A DNA stretch of 64,000 bases from Allolobophora icterica (lineage: Eukaryota > Annelida > Clitellata > Crassiclitellata > Lumbricidae): assembly GCA_963556255.1 (NCBI GenBank), contig OY744605.1, forward strand, positions 2,338,850-2,402,849, in the 5' to 3' direction. Numbering within the stretch: position 1 is the first letter of the stretch; each line of letters opens with the position of its first letter. The notes under the pieces were generated by a model, which was not told the origin of the DNA, did not search any database, and saw nothing but the letters and a program-made list of their open reading frames with translations. A program made the translations under genes and the position numbers. Shown here piece after piece: positions 33,830-45,951 of the stretch.

Positions 33830-35130
33830 TGGCCAGTGGACAGGTAACAGCACTGATCCTGATGTTTGTTTATTTTACTAGTTCATGCACTAGTAGGTGT
33901 GAAGTCAATTTCTGAATAATAATTTCTGTTGTTTTTCTATTCTTCAAATACCAATTGGTTACGTAAAGGATATACTTACGTACTTGCTTACATGTACTTA
34001 TTCTAATGATGAATTTTGTTAAAAATGTACATGGTTATTGATATATTCAGTTGACTTTAAAATTAACTGAACAATACGTTCCATTTGCCTTCTGGACCTG
34101 CAGAAAGATCAGATGATGAGTGAGGGCTGGCCATTGCCAAGCGCCTGTAGGGGTCGTCCATAAAGGACGTCCAAAAAAATAGGACCTAGGATTGGTAGGA
34201 TCATATGGGCTTAAGGTTTAAGGCTACAAGCTAATTTTTCTGGCATTCGCAGATGCAAACGCTATTTTGTCAAAATCGATTTGATCGAAAACATCAAAAA
34301 TTCGCTATACCCCGTGGTCGATCGACTCGTTTTTTCATCTCTGCATGTTGTCTCTGTGGTTAATAAATTATTCTATCTACGCTTGAAATAAGACAGTTTA
34401 TAGGATATATGAGAAAGCAACATTTCTACGATATTAAACTAATTCATAAATGTCAAATGCAATTAAATGCAACTTACCCACTTACATACTTACTTATTAT
34501 AACTGAACACTAATAGATACTTTATATGCCAAGGATTGTATAAAACGTCCTTGCAGATAGGCTTGACATCTTCCTCACAGCTACATTCTTTGGGCGCATG
34601 GTGCACGTAGCGTCCAAGTAACATATCTGTGTGGACTTCTAGCGCTTTCGGTGGCTACAAGCGAATATCTGTTGTTCATATTAAGCGCTTAAAAATTATC
34701 ACTGAAGAGGATCCGCCTCGTTCGCTGACTCCCGTTATCCCCTGTAAAACCCCACTATAGTACGATGAATAACCGGTTGACCCGGGCGTTTTGGACGCTC
34801 TTTAAATGGCATCCGGGAGAATTTGCTGAACCATCATCTCCTCAAAGCGCATACTAAGTAGAACGTGTGAAATTGTCATTTCGAATCAAATTAAACAGAT
34901 TAGACTTCAGTGAACAGAAACAGGTCGAGTATCAATGATACAACGACTGAAGTAGTCCCTGTCTAGCTCTTACATATATTAGTTTGACACTGTTTCTAAA
35001 GCCGGTTTCATGTATCCTATTGGATGGAATAATTTAGGTAAAAGCTAAGTGATAAACGCCAATGACGTCATCTACCTCTTACATTATTTTATTAAATAAC
35101 TAGCTGTAACCCTTGAAAAATCACGGTATA
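33830..35130. other. No gene recognised
   Basis: Unique AT-rich DNA without an open frame of note. The phrase GGGGTCGTCCATAAAGGACG near 34151 resembles a transposon end, but no partner end was found. Confidence 0.4.
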
Positions 35131-35749
35131 TAAAAAACAATTATTATTGCAGTGATAACAATAACGTCATATTATAGGCCTATAGCCGTCGTCAAGACAA
35201 CCGTCGCCAAGGCGGCAGTATAGTGACGTCACAATAGTGTTTGTTACGGGACGGACAGACAGACGTACAACGGTTATTATGTAAGTTAATGTGCGTTGGT
35301 ACGCAGTCCTACGGAGTGGGGCCTACTAGGGTCTGATTGATCTAGGGCCATCTGTGCTGCGGGGTGAGGTACATTGATACACGTCCAGAAAGGGACTCTA
35401 GTTTAGATGTGGACGTTCGCATTGGACATAACCCCCTCCCCTAATCCGTATTTGAGTGGTCCCTACCTTCCCTCTTTGCGGGCGTTCTCAATTAACGTCT
35501 GATCCTACCAACATTTCAATGGGCAGTAGAAGGAACCCGTATGGATTCTATACGGGTCCCATATAGGAATATGGGTCCAATAAAGGTTCATGTGAGCATA
35601 GTGGCAGTGCTGCAATTCGGACGCTACGTCTTTTCCCATCTGCGAGGGACCATTGGGTGGTGACTGGTGAGGGAACCGCGTGCTGCGGTCATCGGCTGTC
35701 GTGACCTGACAATAGTTATCTGAGCATCGTTATGCCTATAATTGGTGAA

Positions 35750-36040
35750 CTTTTGTAGGCTACTTGACCTTTGACTTCGCGTTCAGGTCGCCTCTGATTT
35801 GTTTCCTGGAGTGGCACTATACGGATTTTCTTATGACTATATTTTATATGTGTAGATGTTTGAAATAAATAGTGAGTTTGAAGCGTTTCTTGAAGAGGAA
35901 GAGTTGGAGCATCGGAGAAACAATGATAGTCGGTTCCATTCTTTGATGGCAGCAACATGGAATGCGCGAGAGCCCATGACAGATCTGCGGGTGGCTCAAC
36001 GAAGAGACATAATACCCGAAGATCTCAGACGGTGGGGACG
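35750..36040 (-). mobile_element. LINE reverse-transcriptase 3' fragment
   Basis: On the minus strand one frame reads GSRAFHVAAIKEWNRLSLFLR, the C-terminal signature of a CR1-like reverse transcriptase, homologous to 26618-26720. The neat 70-codon open frame on the plus strand here is an antisense by-product. Confidence 0.7.
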
Positions 36041-36108
36041 GATATGTAACTGGGTATTAGGAGTTTAAGGTTGGTAGGAGTGTTTTACATATATATATAT
36101 ATATATAT

Positions 36109-37189
36109 CAGGGGCGGATCCAGAAGGTCTATCAGGGGGGCCAAAAATAATACATACATACCTACATACATACATACATGCATACATACAAACAGGCATA
36201 CGTACATACGTGCATGCATACATACATATACACATACATATTCACATACATACATACATGCATATATAGGTATGTATGATTTTTCGTAGACCCGTAAAAG
36301 TAGAAAAATTGTATTCGCGCGTGAGCGCGAAAAAATTTTTTGACCTCTTTTTGACCAGATCAGTTAAAAAGTGTCCCCACATCAGTCAAACAAGATCGCC
36401 GCATCTGCATACATACATACACACTTACATATATAATTACATACATACATGCATACTGTCGCACAAATTCCGACCTTTGTCGTTTCTCCCGACCACCGAT
36501 TTCTACCAGGATGCCGACTGTTGGTCGGGAGTGGCGAATAAGCCTTGACTCTGCGCGCTAGTAAACGCCGTTCATATTATATGCATTATAATATGAACGT
36601 AATACATGGCAATTAAAATTTCTCTACAATACATACATACATAGGTATATATATGTTACAGGGAATGTGTATTTTCAGGGAATATGTATATTCCCTGAAA
36701 ATTTCAGGGAATGTGTATAGAGATCACTTGAAGATTTCAGGGAATATGTATATGATTTTCATCGCTAATCCAGCTTCTAGCCTTAGTTACATTTTCATCG
36801 CTAATCCAGCTTCTAGCCTTAGTTACATTTTCATCGCTAATCCAGCTTCTATAGTCTTAGTTACATTTTCATCATAGATCCCGCTTCTATACACATTCCC
36901 TGAAAATTCAGGGAATATACATATTCCCTGAAAATACACATTCCCTGTAACATATACATACATACATACATACATACATACATACATACATACATACATA
37001 CATAATTACATACTAATAAATCAAATTGTCCGGTTTTATTTTATCATTTTCTTTATAGTCATTTTATTTTCCTCATAAAAGATCACGTAGTGATCATTGT
37101 CTACTTCGTGTTGGGGGGGGGGCCACGTCCTGTGTGAATATCAAATGGGGGGGGGCCATGGCCGGATTGGCCCCCCCTTGGATCCGCCC

Positions 37190-37192
<3 letters not shown>
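36109..37192. mobile_element. Large hAT-type nonautonomous element
   Basis: Ends CAGGGGCGGATCCA and TGGATCCGCCCCTG are perfect inverted repeats. Flanks are ATATATAT on both sides, compatible with an 8-bp duplication but uninformative because the site is a TA run. The interior has GCGTGAGCGCGAAAAAATTT and AAGTGTCCCCAC words shared with the 6336-7274 element, ACAT microsatellites and a separate foldback (36653-36953). Confidence 0.82.
36653..36953. mobile_element. Foldback element with a 36-bp tandem core
   Basis: The outer arms of about 67 bp are near-perfect inverted repeats (ATGTTACAGGGAATGTGTAT ... its complement). Each arm contains a smaller palindrome of GGGAATATGTATATTCCC. Between them are 3.3 copies of a 36-bp unit (TTTTCATCGCTAATCCAGCT plus TCTAGCCTTAGTTACA). 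Nested in the 36109-37192 element. Confidence 0.85.
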
Positions 37193-37235
<43 letters not shown>

Positions 37236-37248
37236 ATCTGTATATAAT

Positions 37249-37281
<33 letters not shown>
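36957..37281. repeat. (ATAC)n and (TA)n microsatellites
   Basis: ATAC run at 36957-37003; TA runs at 37194-37231 and 37253-37281, on each side of the right end of the 36109 element. Confidence 0.9.
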
Positions 37282-37284
<3 letters not shown>

Positions 37285-37695
37285 CATGTATGATAGTTAG
37301 GTATTTTGAACAACATAGGGGCCTACTGCATTCGTGGCCATAACATCTTAGGCGACAACAGCATAAGCCCTGACACAAACACTTCAACATTTGTATGCAT
37401 GAATTTGGCAAAGAAATTAATGCTAGGCTTAATATTAGGCCTAATATAATGTGGGGATTGTACGGCGAATGCTGCATCAGTACCAGATGCCGATCGACAC
37501 ATCCACGACAGGTGCATGTGGGCGTGTGTTTGAGTGATGGACGGATCTGAAATCGTAACACGATGTCATCGAATCATTGCAGGGTTTCCTGAATTTCTTT
37601 ACAGGGTTATACTCAAGCAAGCAAGGTGGTTTACTAGGTAGCATTTTGTTACACGCCGGAAGATTTAAAGTCAGTATCTTATGGATAGTGTCCTG

Positions 37696-38043
37696 CAGTG
37701 CCGGCCTTAGGATATTTCGGGCCCCGTGCAGAGTATACTCCACGGGCCCACATGACACAAGTCAAATTGTTTTTCATTGCTAATCATTTTATTTTAGTAG
37801 ATTATGAACATGTAGGGCCTACAACAAGTCAAATTTAACTAAGCCTATAGGGCCTACATGAGAACTCTGGGATATAGAGGAAGTTGACTTTTATTTTATT
37901 CAAAAAAGAGAAGATTTAATCGAAACCATAATATTATTATTAGGGTGTCTTGTTCATGTTAATTTTCTGTGACATTTTCGGGGCCCCCTAAGTTGCAGGC
38001 CCCGTGCGACCGCACGGTTCGCACGCCCCTAAGGCCGGCACTG
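37696..38043. mobile_element. hAT-type miniature element (CAGTGCCGGCCTTAGG)
   Basis: Ends CAGTGCCGGCCTTAGG and CCTAAGGCCGGCACTG are perfect inverted repeats. The flank GTGTCCTG is repeated on the right, its first G being shared with the element end, so the duplication is 7 or 8 bp. The interior is AT-rich. Confidence 0.88.
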
Positions 38044-38195
38044 TGTCCTGATTATAGTTTAGTTTTCGTGCGCCAACGGTGGATGCATTGTGCAATAGAT
38101 ACCGGCGCGGTAGTAGTAATGGCGAAAGATATGTAGATATTTGGTATTGATTCGTGATTATAATACAACTCCGTTTGGTTTTCTTCTCAGACATT

Positions 38196-39430
38196 CATTA
38201 TTATTATTATTAATGAGCTTTTATATAGCGCCCCTTCAAGGTTATCTACTCAGGAGCGCTCCTAGTCCAACCACGGCTAAAGAGAGTAGTTTTTAAGTTT
38301 GCAAGAAACAAGGTAGAGTGAGTCATAGGGACCAGGCGAAGTGCAACAGGAAGGCCATTCCAGGTTGCAGGTCCAGCGACCGAAAAAGAACGTCGCTGCA
38401 TAATGGCTGTCCGCGTGCGGGGGACCAATAGCTCGGCCTGGTCAGCCGAGCGAAGAGCAGATCTCCGCAAGACCCCCGAGGTAGAGCGACACAACTCCCG
38501 CAGGTATGGGGGAGCAAGTCCCTCTAGACAACGCCTAACCAGTGCAGAGACCCTATAGGCGATCCGCAGCGGGAAAGGGAGCCAGTGCAGAACATCCCGC
38601 ATATAAAGAGAAACCTGGCCAAATCTGGGGATGCGACCAATAAGACGTGCGGCTGCACGCAAAACCCGGTCCAAACACCCAAGGCGGGCAGCTGGGAGGC
38701 CAGCGTAAAGGGCGCTACAGTAGTCAAGACGGGAAACCACAAACGCATGGACAAGGGTAGAAGCAGCTGCCTGCGTCAGAGTGCGGGAGACTACCCTTAA
38801 CTGACGAAGTTGATAATAAGAGTCCCGACAAAGCAAATTAATATGTCGCATGAATGTGAGCTCTTGATCCAGAATTACACCAAGATCCCGTACTGAGGAG
38901 GCAAAGGAAACCCAGGGAAATTCAAGTGCCAGACCCTCAATGTTAATTTTTGCAAGCTGTTGGCGCGTACCAAACCAGATATATTGGGTCTTTGCCGGGT
39001 TTAACCGTAGACGGTTTGAGGACATCCAGGCCTCCAAATTCCCCACGACTCGGGCGATCTCTCGAACTGCAGCAGCAGCAGCAGCCAATGGTGAGCAGTG
39101 GACATACGCTTGGAGGTCATCCGCATAGGACTGACTTAAGACTGCACTGGCCGCCAAGACTGCACTGGCCGCCAAGAGGGGACCAAGGTCAGCAGTATAG
39201 AGTATGTACAATAGGGGACCCAAAACAGAGCCCTGGGGCAGGCCAAATGGAGCAGGAACCCAGGGTGACCTAGCAGACCCACAAGCCACAATGCAAGAGC
39301 GGTCCTGAAGGTATGAGGTAAGCTAGTCAAGAAAATTTCCAGAGAGACCATAGGAGGTAGTGAGGCGTGTCAAAAGAATAGTATGATCAACTGTATCGAA
39401 TGCAGCGCTTACATCATGTTCATAGGGCCC
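38196..39430 (-). pseudogene. CR1/L2-like LINE, 5'-truncated reverse transcriptase
   Basis: An RNA-dependent DNA polymerase of a non-LTR retrotransposon. From the 5' side on the minus strand: DVSAAFDTVDH (fingers/palm motif with the first catalytic Asp), then FLD-stop-LTSYL where a Trp codon TGG has become TAG. A 347-codon open part follows: GLPQGSVLGPLLYILY, YADD catalytic motif, LNPAKTQYIWFGT, LDYCSALY, the LHWLPFPLRIAYRVSALV tail and WNGLP near the end. The 3' UTR ends with GGCGCTATATAAAAGCTC and an (AAT)n tail at 38197-38210. The endonuclease and first reverse-transcriptase motifs are missing. A 9-base in-frame duplication (about 39145-39180) repeats LAASAV. Dead copy, fairly young since most of the frame is open. 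Confidence 0.88.
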
Positions 39431-39528
39431 AGAAAGGACCCGCAGTGTGGTGGCAATATGCACCCAACATGTGTGATTGGGTCCACCACGTGGAATTATT
39501 ACTTTCCTTCAGATCTGCGTGTTCTTTA

Positions 39529-39690
39529 AGCCTATTCTTTTGACACGCCTCACTACCTCCTATGGTCTCTCTTTTACAAGCAGCTGAAAACTATTCTTTA
39601 TCGCGGGAGTTGGGTTGGGAGCATCTCTTAGTATACGTGTCTTGGAGGGACGCTATATAAATCATCTGAACGAATGAATGAATGAGTGGA
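39529..39690 (+). mobile_element. Inverted LINE piece next to the preceding LINE
   Basis: About 42 bases from 39530 (CTATTCTTTTGACACGCCTC and on) repeat, in opposite orientation, the LINE sequence at about 39347-39388. Downstream is a LINE-type end GGGACGCTATATAAATC followed by GAATGAATGAATGA. Confidence 0.6.
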
Positions 39691-40078
39691 GGTTAGGTGA
39701 CTTAGGTCTAATCAATGTCCGCGAAACTGAAAATGTCTTGTAGACTATCATATGCAGATGTACACGCTTATACACAAGGACAATATCCAAGTCGGTTGCA
39801 ACAAGGAACGACTGGAAGTTGGTAGTCGTGGAGTAGGGTCGCAAGATTAGGCATGAATCTGATTACTATGGAAAATTCGTCCCAATAAAGATAGCCTCAG
39901 AATCTACCGTTTAAAAATTGCACAACGACTTGGGCTTGAAGCCCCGCGGATAGCAACGCAGCTGGGTTTCAATACATCTACTACGCGTTGTCTGGCCAAA
40001 TTGCGTGTGCGTTGCTAGCAGACTCTTCGGAGTATAGACTGTAGTGACACCGTCCGTTCCAAAGACATGTTTGGTCGA

Positions 40079-40942
40079 CTAGACCTCGGACTTGGTCGTG
40101 GCCGGGCTGGAGTAGCGACGACTCGACTTAGCAGCCGTCACCGTTGCCACGTTCTCTTCAGCGATCGCCTCCAGACGGGCGCACTCGAGGGACAGGCTTC
40201 TCCGGCGAAGAGGTATCTCCGGCAGGCAGAGGAAGAGCCCCCTGACCCGTGTGCTCAAGGACCCGGCTGATTTGGATCTCTCCGCCACCACTGAGGCTTC
40301 GATGTCTTCAGCCACCGCCGAAGTGGATGGTGGGATTGTAATCGCCGGGCTAGTCCAGGGCAGCGACTGGGCGCGACCGATACACCTGGATTCGGTTTCA
40401 TTTGGTGGAGAACCGGAGCAACACGGATCCGATGTTGCTTGGTTTTCAGCTCCAGGTGCTTGGGGCGATAGGCGGCCGCCGAGCATGACGGAACGGCCTT
40501 CGGCTACGGGTACCTCCCATTTGTCCAGGTCTTCCGATCCTATCCGGCGGTTTCCCGGGTCAGAAAGACGACGAAGGTCGACCCGAGTGGAGCCGAGACT
40601 GGCCTGAGCCAGAGTGAACACATATGGCTCCTCGATGTTCGACCTTCGTCGAGGAGCTGCCTGCGTCTTCCGGAACCCAGCTGCTTCCAATCTCTTCTCG
40701 CACACCCGGTCAGCTTCGGTGGTGAACTTCAGCAGACCCACGACCGACGAGGGGGCTGGCTCCCACCAGCCCGTGGCGTCGGATGGCGAGTCGTCTTCCG
40801 CTTCCACGGTTATTTCCGGAGTAAGTGCACCCATGCGGGGATTAGCAGACGACGTACCTCTAACGACTTCTTCGGTGCTAAGCATTTCGACCGAATCGAT
40901 TTCCGAGTTTGTTGCTTGCGGTTCATTTGAGTTGATATCCAT
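40079..40942 (-). CDS. Uncharacterised 287-residue open frame
   Basis: A single uninterrupted ATG-to-stop frame in GC-rich, CpG-containing sequence, unlike its AT-rich neighbours. I recognise no family. The protein looks largely disordered: an acidic N-terminus (residues 1-55), a basic APRRRSN patch near residue 97, and a basic C-terminal part with LPEIPLRRRSLSLECARLEA, whose RRRSLS is a consensus type for basophilic kinases and 14-3-3 binding. The stretch LECARLEAIAEENVATVTAA could be a short helix. No repeats, signal peptide or membrane segment. It could be an intronless gene, a first coding exon or a chance frame; long frames on the opposite strand in the same bases lower the confidence. 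Confidence 0.4.
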   Translation of the reverse strand: MDINSNEPQATNSEIDSVEMLSTEEVVRGTSSANPRMGALTPEITVEAEDDSPSDATGWWEPAPSSVVGLLKFTTEADRVCEKRLEAAGFRKTQAAPRRRSNIEEPYVFTLAQASLGSTRVDLRRLSDPGNRRIGSEDLDKWEVPVAEGRSVMLGGRLSPQAPGAENQATSDPCCSGSPPNETESRCIGRAQSLPWTSPAITIPPSTSAVAEDIEASVVAERSKSAGSLSTRVRGLFLCLPEIPLRRRSLSLECARLEAIAEENVATVTAAKSSRRYSSPATTKSEV

Positions 40943-42500
40943 CGCGAAAGTATTAGCCTACATTTGCATGTACACGTCCTCTACAGAATCTGTTTGAAAG
41001 TGACGCATATTGTCCGAGGCAAAGGCGAGAACCAGCGTGGAAAAACTCGCCGGAACAATGAGAGAGCTGCTAAATGTTCTAGAATAAGAGATGAATGATC
41101 AGTAAACAGGAAAAAGTTGTCAAGATTTCGAGAAAAGTTATTTAAAACTGAAGACGACTGTATCGAAGAAAGTCGACCTTTATTGAGTCTTCTTTTCTGT
41201 TTAACCTACGCGTTGTAGTCTCGGCAACATGCCGAGCAAGATTTAGGTGATTATGTTTTCTGCCGTAAGATGTTCGGCTGAAAGAATGAAACTTCCGGGT
41301 GGCAGATCAATTACAAACGAAACATTCGCGGCTGAACACTCCGTTCAGTTAGGCTTCTTGTTTATATCGCGACTGTTTCTCCACCGGTTATGCATCGCTC
41401 AGAAATAGTTCTAACTACTCCAACTATCAAGTTCTGAATGTCTCAAAACAACTAGGAGCTTGGCAATTCTGTTGCCGATAAATACATTCAGAGCACTGCA
41501 CCTCTGCAAATGCTGGATTGGATACTTTCAATTTGCCGTAATAAACTAGCTAATAAGCTCTGGAAATAAACTGTTCGACCAAATAAACAAAATAATTAAA
41601 AACCTGTACTATGATGTAAATGAATTTAACGCGCGTTGACAGTTTAGCGGCATTGCAGACTGAGTCAGCAACAAGGCCAATAAATCCATCGAATATCCCT
41701 GTAGAACCTGGATCGTATCTAAGTTTACACTAATCTCAGACAATACCAAACCTATGTAAATATAATTCTTTACGAGCGGCAATCACTGGTAGCCAATAAT
41801 ACTGCATAGTCCCACCGTACGTCCAATTTGCGTAACCGAACTCGCGTATAAGTCGCACAATAAAATAGCAGGCGCTACGCAACGCCACAGATCGAATTCA
41901 GCACAGAGACATTCCCGTCTCGTTTCGAGATTCAAATACAATCAGTTGCGCACTACCCACGCTAAACAAATTTAGCAGAGCGTACGTTATGTAGCGCCTA
42001 TTTCCGATTTCTCTCTCACTCCATTAGCCGCCTGTGGGGCTTCGGAATGCTCAGCCACTGACGCACAAACGACCCGTGCATACGTACGTACGACAGCGTA
42101 GGCTGCACATGAAGCAGTATACGGTTACCAACGTTCATTTTCCATTATATTTGGCCATCGTCCGGCTCTCCGTGTGCGCCAACTCGACGCCATCTGCTCT
42201 CGGAAACTATTTGCCGATCAAATGTTGTTCTACGCGCCCGAAGGCTCGGCGAAGTACGCGGCGCCCACTGCATGTCTTCGTCTGTGAAGCCGTGTGCGGA
42301 CGTCGACGACCGGCCGATATAACGGCCGACACTCGTCTGTCGTCATTGAGGCTGGCTTGATGTAGGATCGCATCATTTAATAAGTCGTATCCTGGATCAA
42401 TCTCTCGGTTATCTGAAGAAGGCGATTTAGAACAGCGATTTAGTCGCTGCCGAGACTTATTGGGGAAATGGCTAGGGCGATTAGATGATCCATGATCATT
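40943..42500. other. No gene recognised; possible upstream region of the preceding frame
   Basis: Mixed-composition unique DNA. From about 41800 to 42480 it is richer in CpG and holds overlapping frames on both strands (about 100 codons each) with no recognisable product. It could contain a promoter or first exon of the minus-strand frame at 40942. Confidence 0.3.
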
Positions 42501-42545
42501 CATCAAACTAGCTTCATTGGCGAGCCAACCATTTTTATTATTACA

Positions 42546-42615
42546 AAATAAGAATAAATTAATAATAATAATAATAATGATAATAATAATAATAATGATA
42601 ATAATAATGATGATG

Positions 42616-42681
<66 letters not shown>

Positions 42682-42940
42682 GAGAAGGCCTTGCCTTTCT
42701 ATCTGAACTTGGTCGCCGGCTGTCGAAAACCACCGATGACTCCCGCGAATCAAACTTCCTATTCAAGAGTCTTTCAGTGATGGTGCAGCGCTTCAACGCA
42801 GTGGCCTTCCAAGGCGCTATGTCAAAGCTGCCCGGAGCCAAAGAACAACAAACCCGTCTTTATACATCGCCTTCTTAACGGAGGTAGCGGCGGGAAACTC
42901 GTTTTGAGAGTGAACAGAACCTAGACACGATTTCTCGGAT

Positions 42941-43013
<73 letters not shown>

Positions 43014-43019
43014 GTAGTG

Positions 43020-43051
<32 letters not shown>

Positions 43052-43052
43052 C

Positions 43053-43099
<47 letters not shown>

Positions 43100-43180
43100 C
43101 TTTTTAATCTCTAAGACCCTAAGGGAACGAAGTAACTCGGGGCAAAAAATAAATAAATAATAATAATAATAGCAACAATA
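42546..43180. repeat. (AAT)n microsatellite clusters
   Basis: AAT runs at about 42560-42680, 42943-43010, 43020-43100 and 43158-43180, separated by short unique pieces. Confidence 0.95.
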
Positions 43181-43202
43181 GTTACTATATTATTAATAAA
43201 GT

Positions 43203-43595
43203 CAGTGGCGGTTCTAGAGTTTTTGAACTGGGGGGGGGATTGCTTTAGCCCCCTCCCATCGAAAAGTTCATCGTTTAACTCATCAGCTTTTCTTTTTTAC
43301 TTCTCACAATCAATTGATAAATTTATATGAATTTATGTATGTGCGTGCTCCAAAGGGATTCTAGTACACACTGTTCTGTATACACAAATACAGTATAGGC
43401 CTACACTATATTGTACACAGAGGCTGTAACCAGTTTTGTTACCAACAAACATTGTATGACATGTATGGCTAATTAAACGTTAAACTGGAGTGCGGGGCTA
43501 AAATGTGTATAGGGGGACTAAGAAACACTAGGGGGCTAACATTACAGTTAGGGCTACAGCCTACAGCCCCCTAGCCCCCTCTAAAACCGCCACTG
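43203..43595. mobile_element. hAT-type miniature element (CAGTGGCGGTTCTAGAG)
   Basis: Ends CAGTGGCGGTTCTAGAG and CTCTAAAACCGCCACTG. Flanks AATAAAGT and AATAAGTA fit a target duplication with a one-base shift. It holds GCCCCCTC words near both ends and no coding sequence. Confidence 0.75.
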
Positions 43596-43618
43596 AATAA
43601 GTAATAATAGCTATAGTA

Positions 43619-44515
43619 TAGGCTGACCAGATATTGGAAACAAAAAACCGGGACACTTCAATCACAATATCAATTATAGGCCCAATATAACTTGCACAAA
43701 TATCTATTTTATGCTCATACAATAATATACAATAGGCTATACATTATATTGGTATAACTGAAAGGTTTAATTGCAAATCATGCTTTTAAATTTAAAATAA
43801 TTATTATTATAAATTTATCAAATCAGTCACTCATATTTCGCGCTTGAATGTATGCTTCTTAAAAGCTTTTTGTCTGCTAATATTCAGTCATAAAATTCAA
43901 CACATGTTTCTTCCATATTCACTTTCACTGTCATAACAGCTTGAAGAGTTTATTCTGATAATCGACTTTTTGATCTGACCAATAAGAGTTCATCAGTGAG
44001 AAAACTCGCTCAACTGAAGCATTAGTTCCAGGAATTGCTAATAAGAATTGTAGAATCATTTTCAAATTTGGAAGAATTAATCTCTCTTTCTTGCAGATCA
44101 TTGAAAATCTGCACCCATCTGCTATCCAACGCAACATTGTTTTGATTCCATTGTCCCACTTTTTCTCGACTAACAAAATTACAAACGCATGTCATTTCAT
44201 CAAACAGTGCATTGTCATCAATGTCATACCCAACTGGCTTAATTTTTTTTATAAGATCCTCAACTTTGAATATGACGTTTAGAACCGGAAGAGGTATTAC
44301 CGTATTATGCATGGTAATAAATAAATAAAAGTGAAGTTAAAAATGAATTTACTCCTCGCCAGATGCTAGTATTAAAATCAAGGAGACATTGATAAGTCAG
44401 GTCAGTTCTTAAAAACCGGGACATTTCTAGGGTTTGGCCTACCTTTCCCGGCAGCCGGGACAGCTAGCAGAATATCGGGACTGTCCCGGGACAACTGGGA
44501 CGTCTGGTCATTCTA
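43619..44515 (-). mobile_element. Internally deleted hAT transposon with transposase remnant
   Basis: Ends TAGGCTGACCAGATATTGG and CGTCTGGTCATTCTA form short inverted repeats. The perfect 8-bp duplication CTATAGTA lies at 43611-43618 and 44516-44523. Inside, on the minus strand, is the C-terminal part of a hAT transposase. Most of the coding region is missing. Confidence 0.88.
43931..44312 (-). pseudogene. hAT transposase, C-terminal part, frameshifted
   Basis: Two overlapping minus frames. The upstream one has FVSREKVGQWNQNNVALDSRW. The downstream one has LLAIPGTNASVERVFSLMNS, the hAT dimerisation domain signature (Asn-Ala-Ser-Val-Glu-Arg-Val-Phe-Ser), followed by WSDQK. A frameshift near 44020-44170 separates them. 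The DNA-binding and catalytic parts are absent, so it is not functional. Confidence 0.82.
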
Positions 44516-45948
44516 CTATAGTAGTACTAGTAGTAGCATGCAGCAGCAGCAGCAGCAGTAGTAGTAGTAATGGTAATAGGACAATAAAAATTATTTCGAC
44601 AAAACTAATGCGAAGATATATATTAATCCAATTAAACAACTACTTAGTGCAAGAGTAAGGCCTATCATCGTTTCAATTTATCGTCATCACTTAGGCTACT
44701 CGTTTAAAAATCCTGCACCGAAATTAAACATGGCTCCACGCAACAGTCCTTTTAATATGGGTTCCTTGATTACGCTGATGGCGTTGTTAACTTCCTTCAT
44801 CATGACTAAATTACAAAAACTCCGAAACCACAATTAATCTGCGCGTAATTGTCCTCTATTGCCACCATATTGATTTTCGTTTCGTGCCAAACGACAGTCA
44901 TATTTAATTATCAAAAATCTTGCTCCGAACATTGAAAGAGGCGATTGCACTGCAGGATGAGCGATAAAATGAGCTCTCGGTGAAAATTATGGCGATGCAG
45001 AGAAATAACGGCGATACAGAGGCTTCTTGTATTTATTAACATCGATAGTTCTATTTGCACATACTCATCTGCAAAGGGGTAGATGCTTGATAACTGTGCA
45101 GCGGTTTGCGCTGACTTGAGCTGCGCTGTCAGACGCTTTTGTCGTCTCGTGAGTTATCGGTTAATGACGTCGTAACTTCCGGTTTATATCGCTGCGAGGA
45201 GGACGCGTCCTTTCATTCGGACGAGAAGCGAATTGCGAAATCTGAATCTTTCTCCATTTCTGGTCTCACCCGCGATAAATCGTCACGTTTACCTTTGTCA
45301 TCTACTCTCTAAGTGGCATTTTATTGGTTCTTGAATCTTTATAGTTGACTGAATGGTTCTTATCATCGACCTTTATTAGTCGATTGACTGCCCACGTGGT
45401 CTTAAGTCGTCTGCTTAAATCATCTTCGTAATATGACGTCTGCTTGATAAGTTAATATTTTGTCTATGTTAAATGACGCTTTATGTGGCGTCTTCTTGAC
45501 GTATGTCGTCTTTACATGTCTTCTGCCAAATGAATCTATCACAGAGGAACTGAAACGCGTGAAAATTGTATATCCGGTTGCACACTTACCCACAGATGTC
45601 CCCCGATAAAATTTTCACGCTTGCAATTAAATTCGACGTTTTACTCTCCACAGGCATAATGTAAGAGATAGACTATCTCTTACATTATGACAGGTAATGT
45701 TTCACCCTGCAACTATAATAATTATTCGTCGATTTTCCACCAGAACCCAACTGAAAGCATTTTCTTATGTAAACAAGACGGTGTAGACACGTTATTATCT
45801 TCCTGTGAACCTGTCCACCAGAGAGCCGTTGAAAAAACCTGTGTACTGTTGCCATATTGGTCTTTGGTCGTCTGCTTTTGAAGATGTGTTGTGTCAACGT
45901 GCAACGTCTAAAACAAAATTAATAAAAGAAATATATAATATTAAACAT
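44516..45948. other. No gene recognised; CAG/TAG triplet run at the start
   Basis: Begins with CAG/TAG triplets (about 44525-44570). The rest is unique. TTGTATATCCGGTT...CAGATGTCCCCCGAT near 45567-45606 repeats a phrase at 1541-1585, so an old dispersed repeat is present. No supported exon. Confidence 0.4.
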
Positions 45949-45951
45949 ATA

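Noticed and set aside
35856..36068. Neat 70-codon plus-strand frame after a TAG acceptor-like site
   Set aside because: It is the antisense of a CR1-like reverse-transcriptase fragment homologous to 26618-26720.
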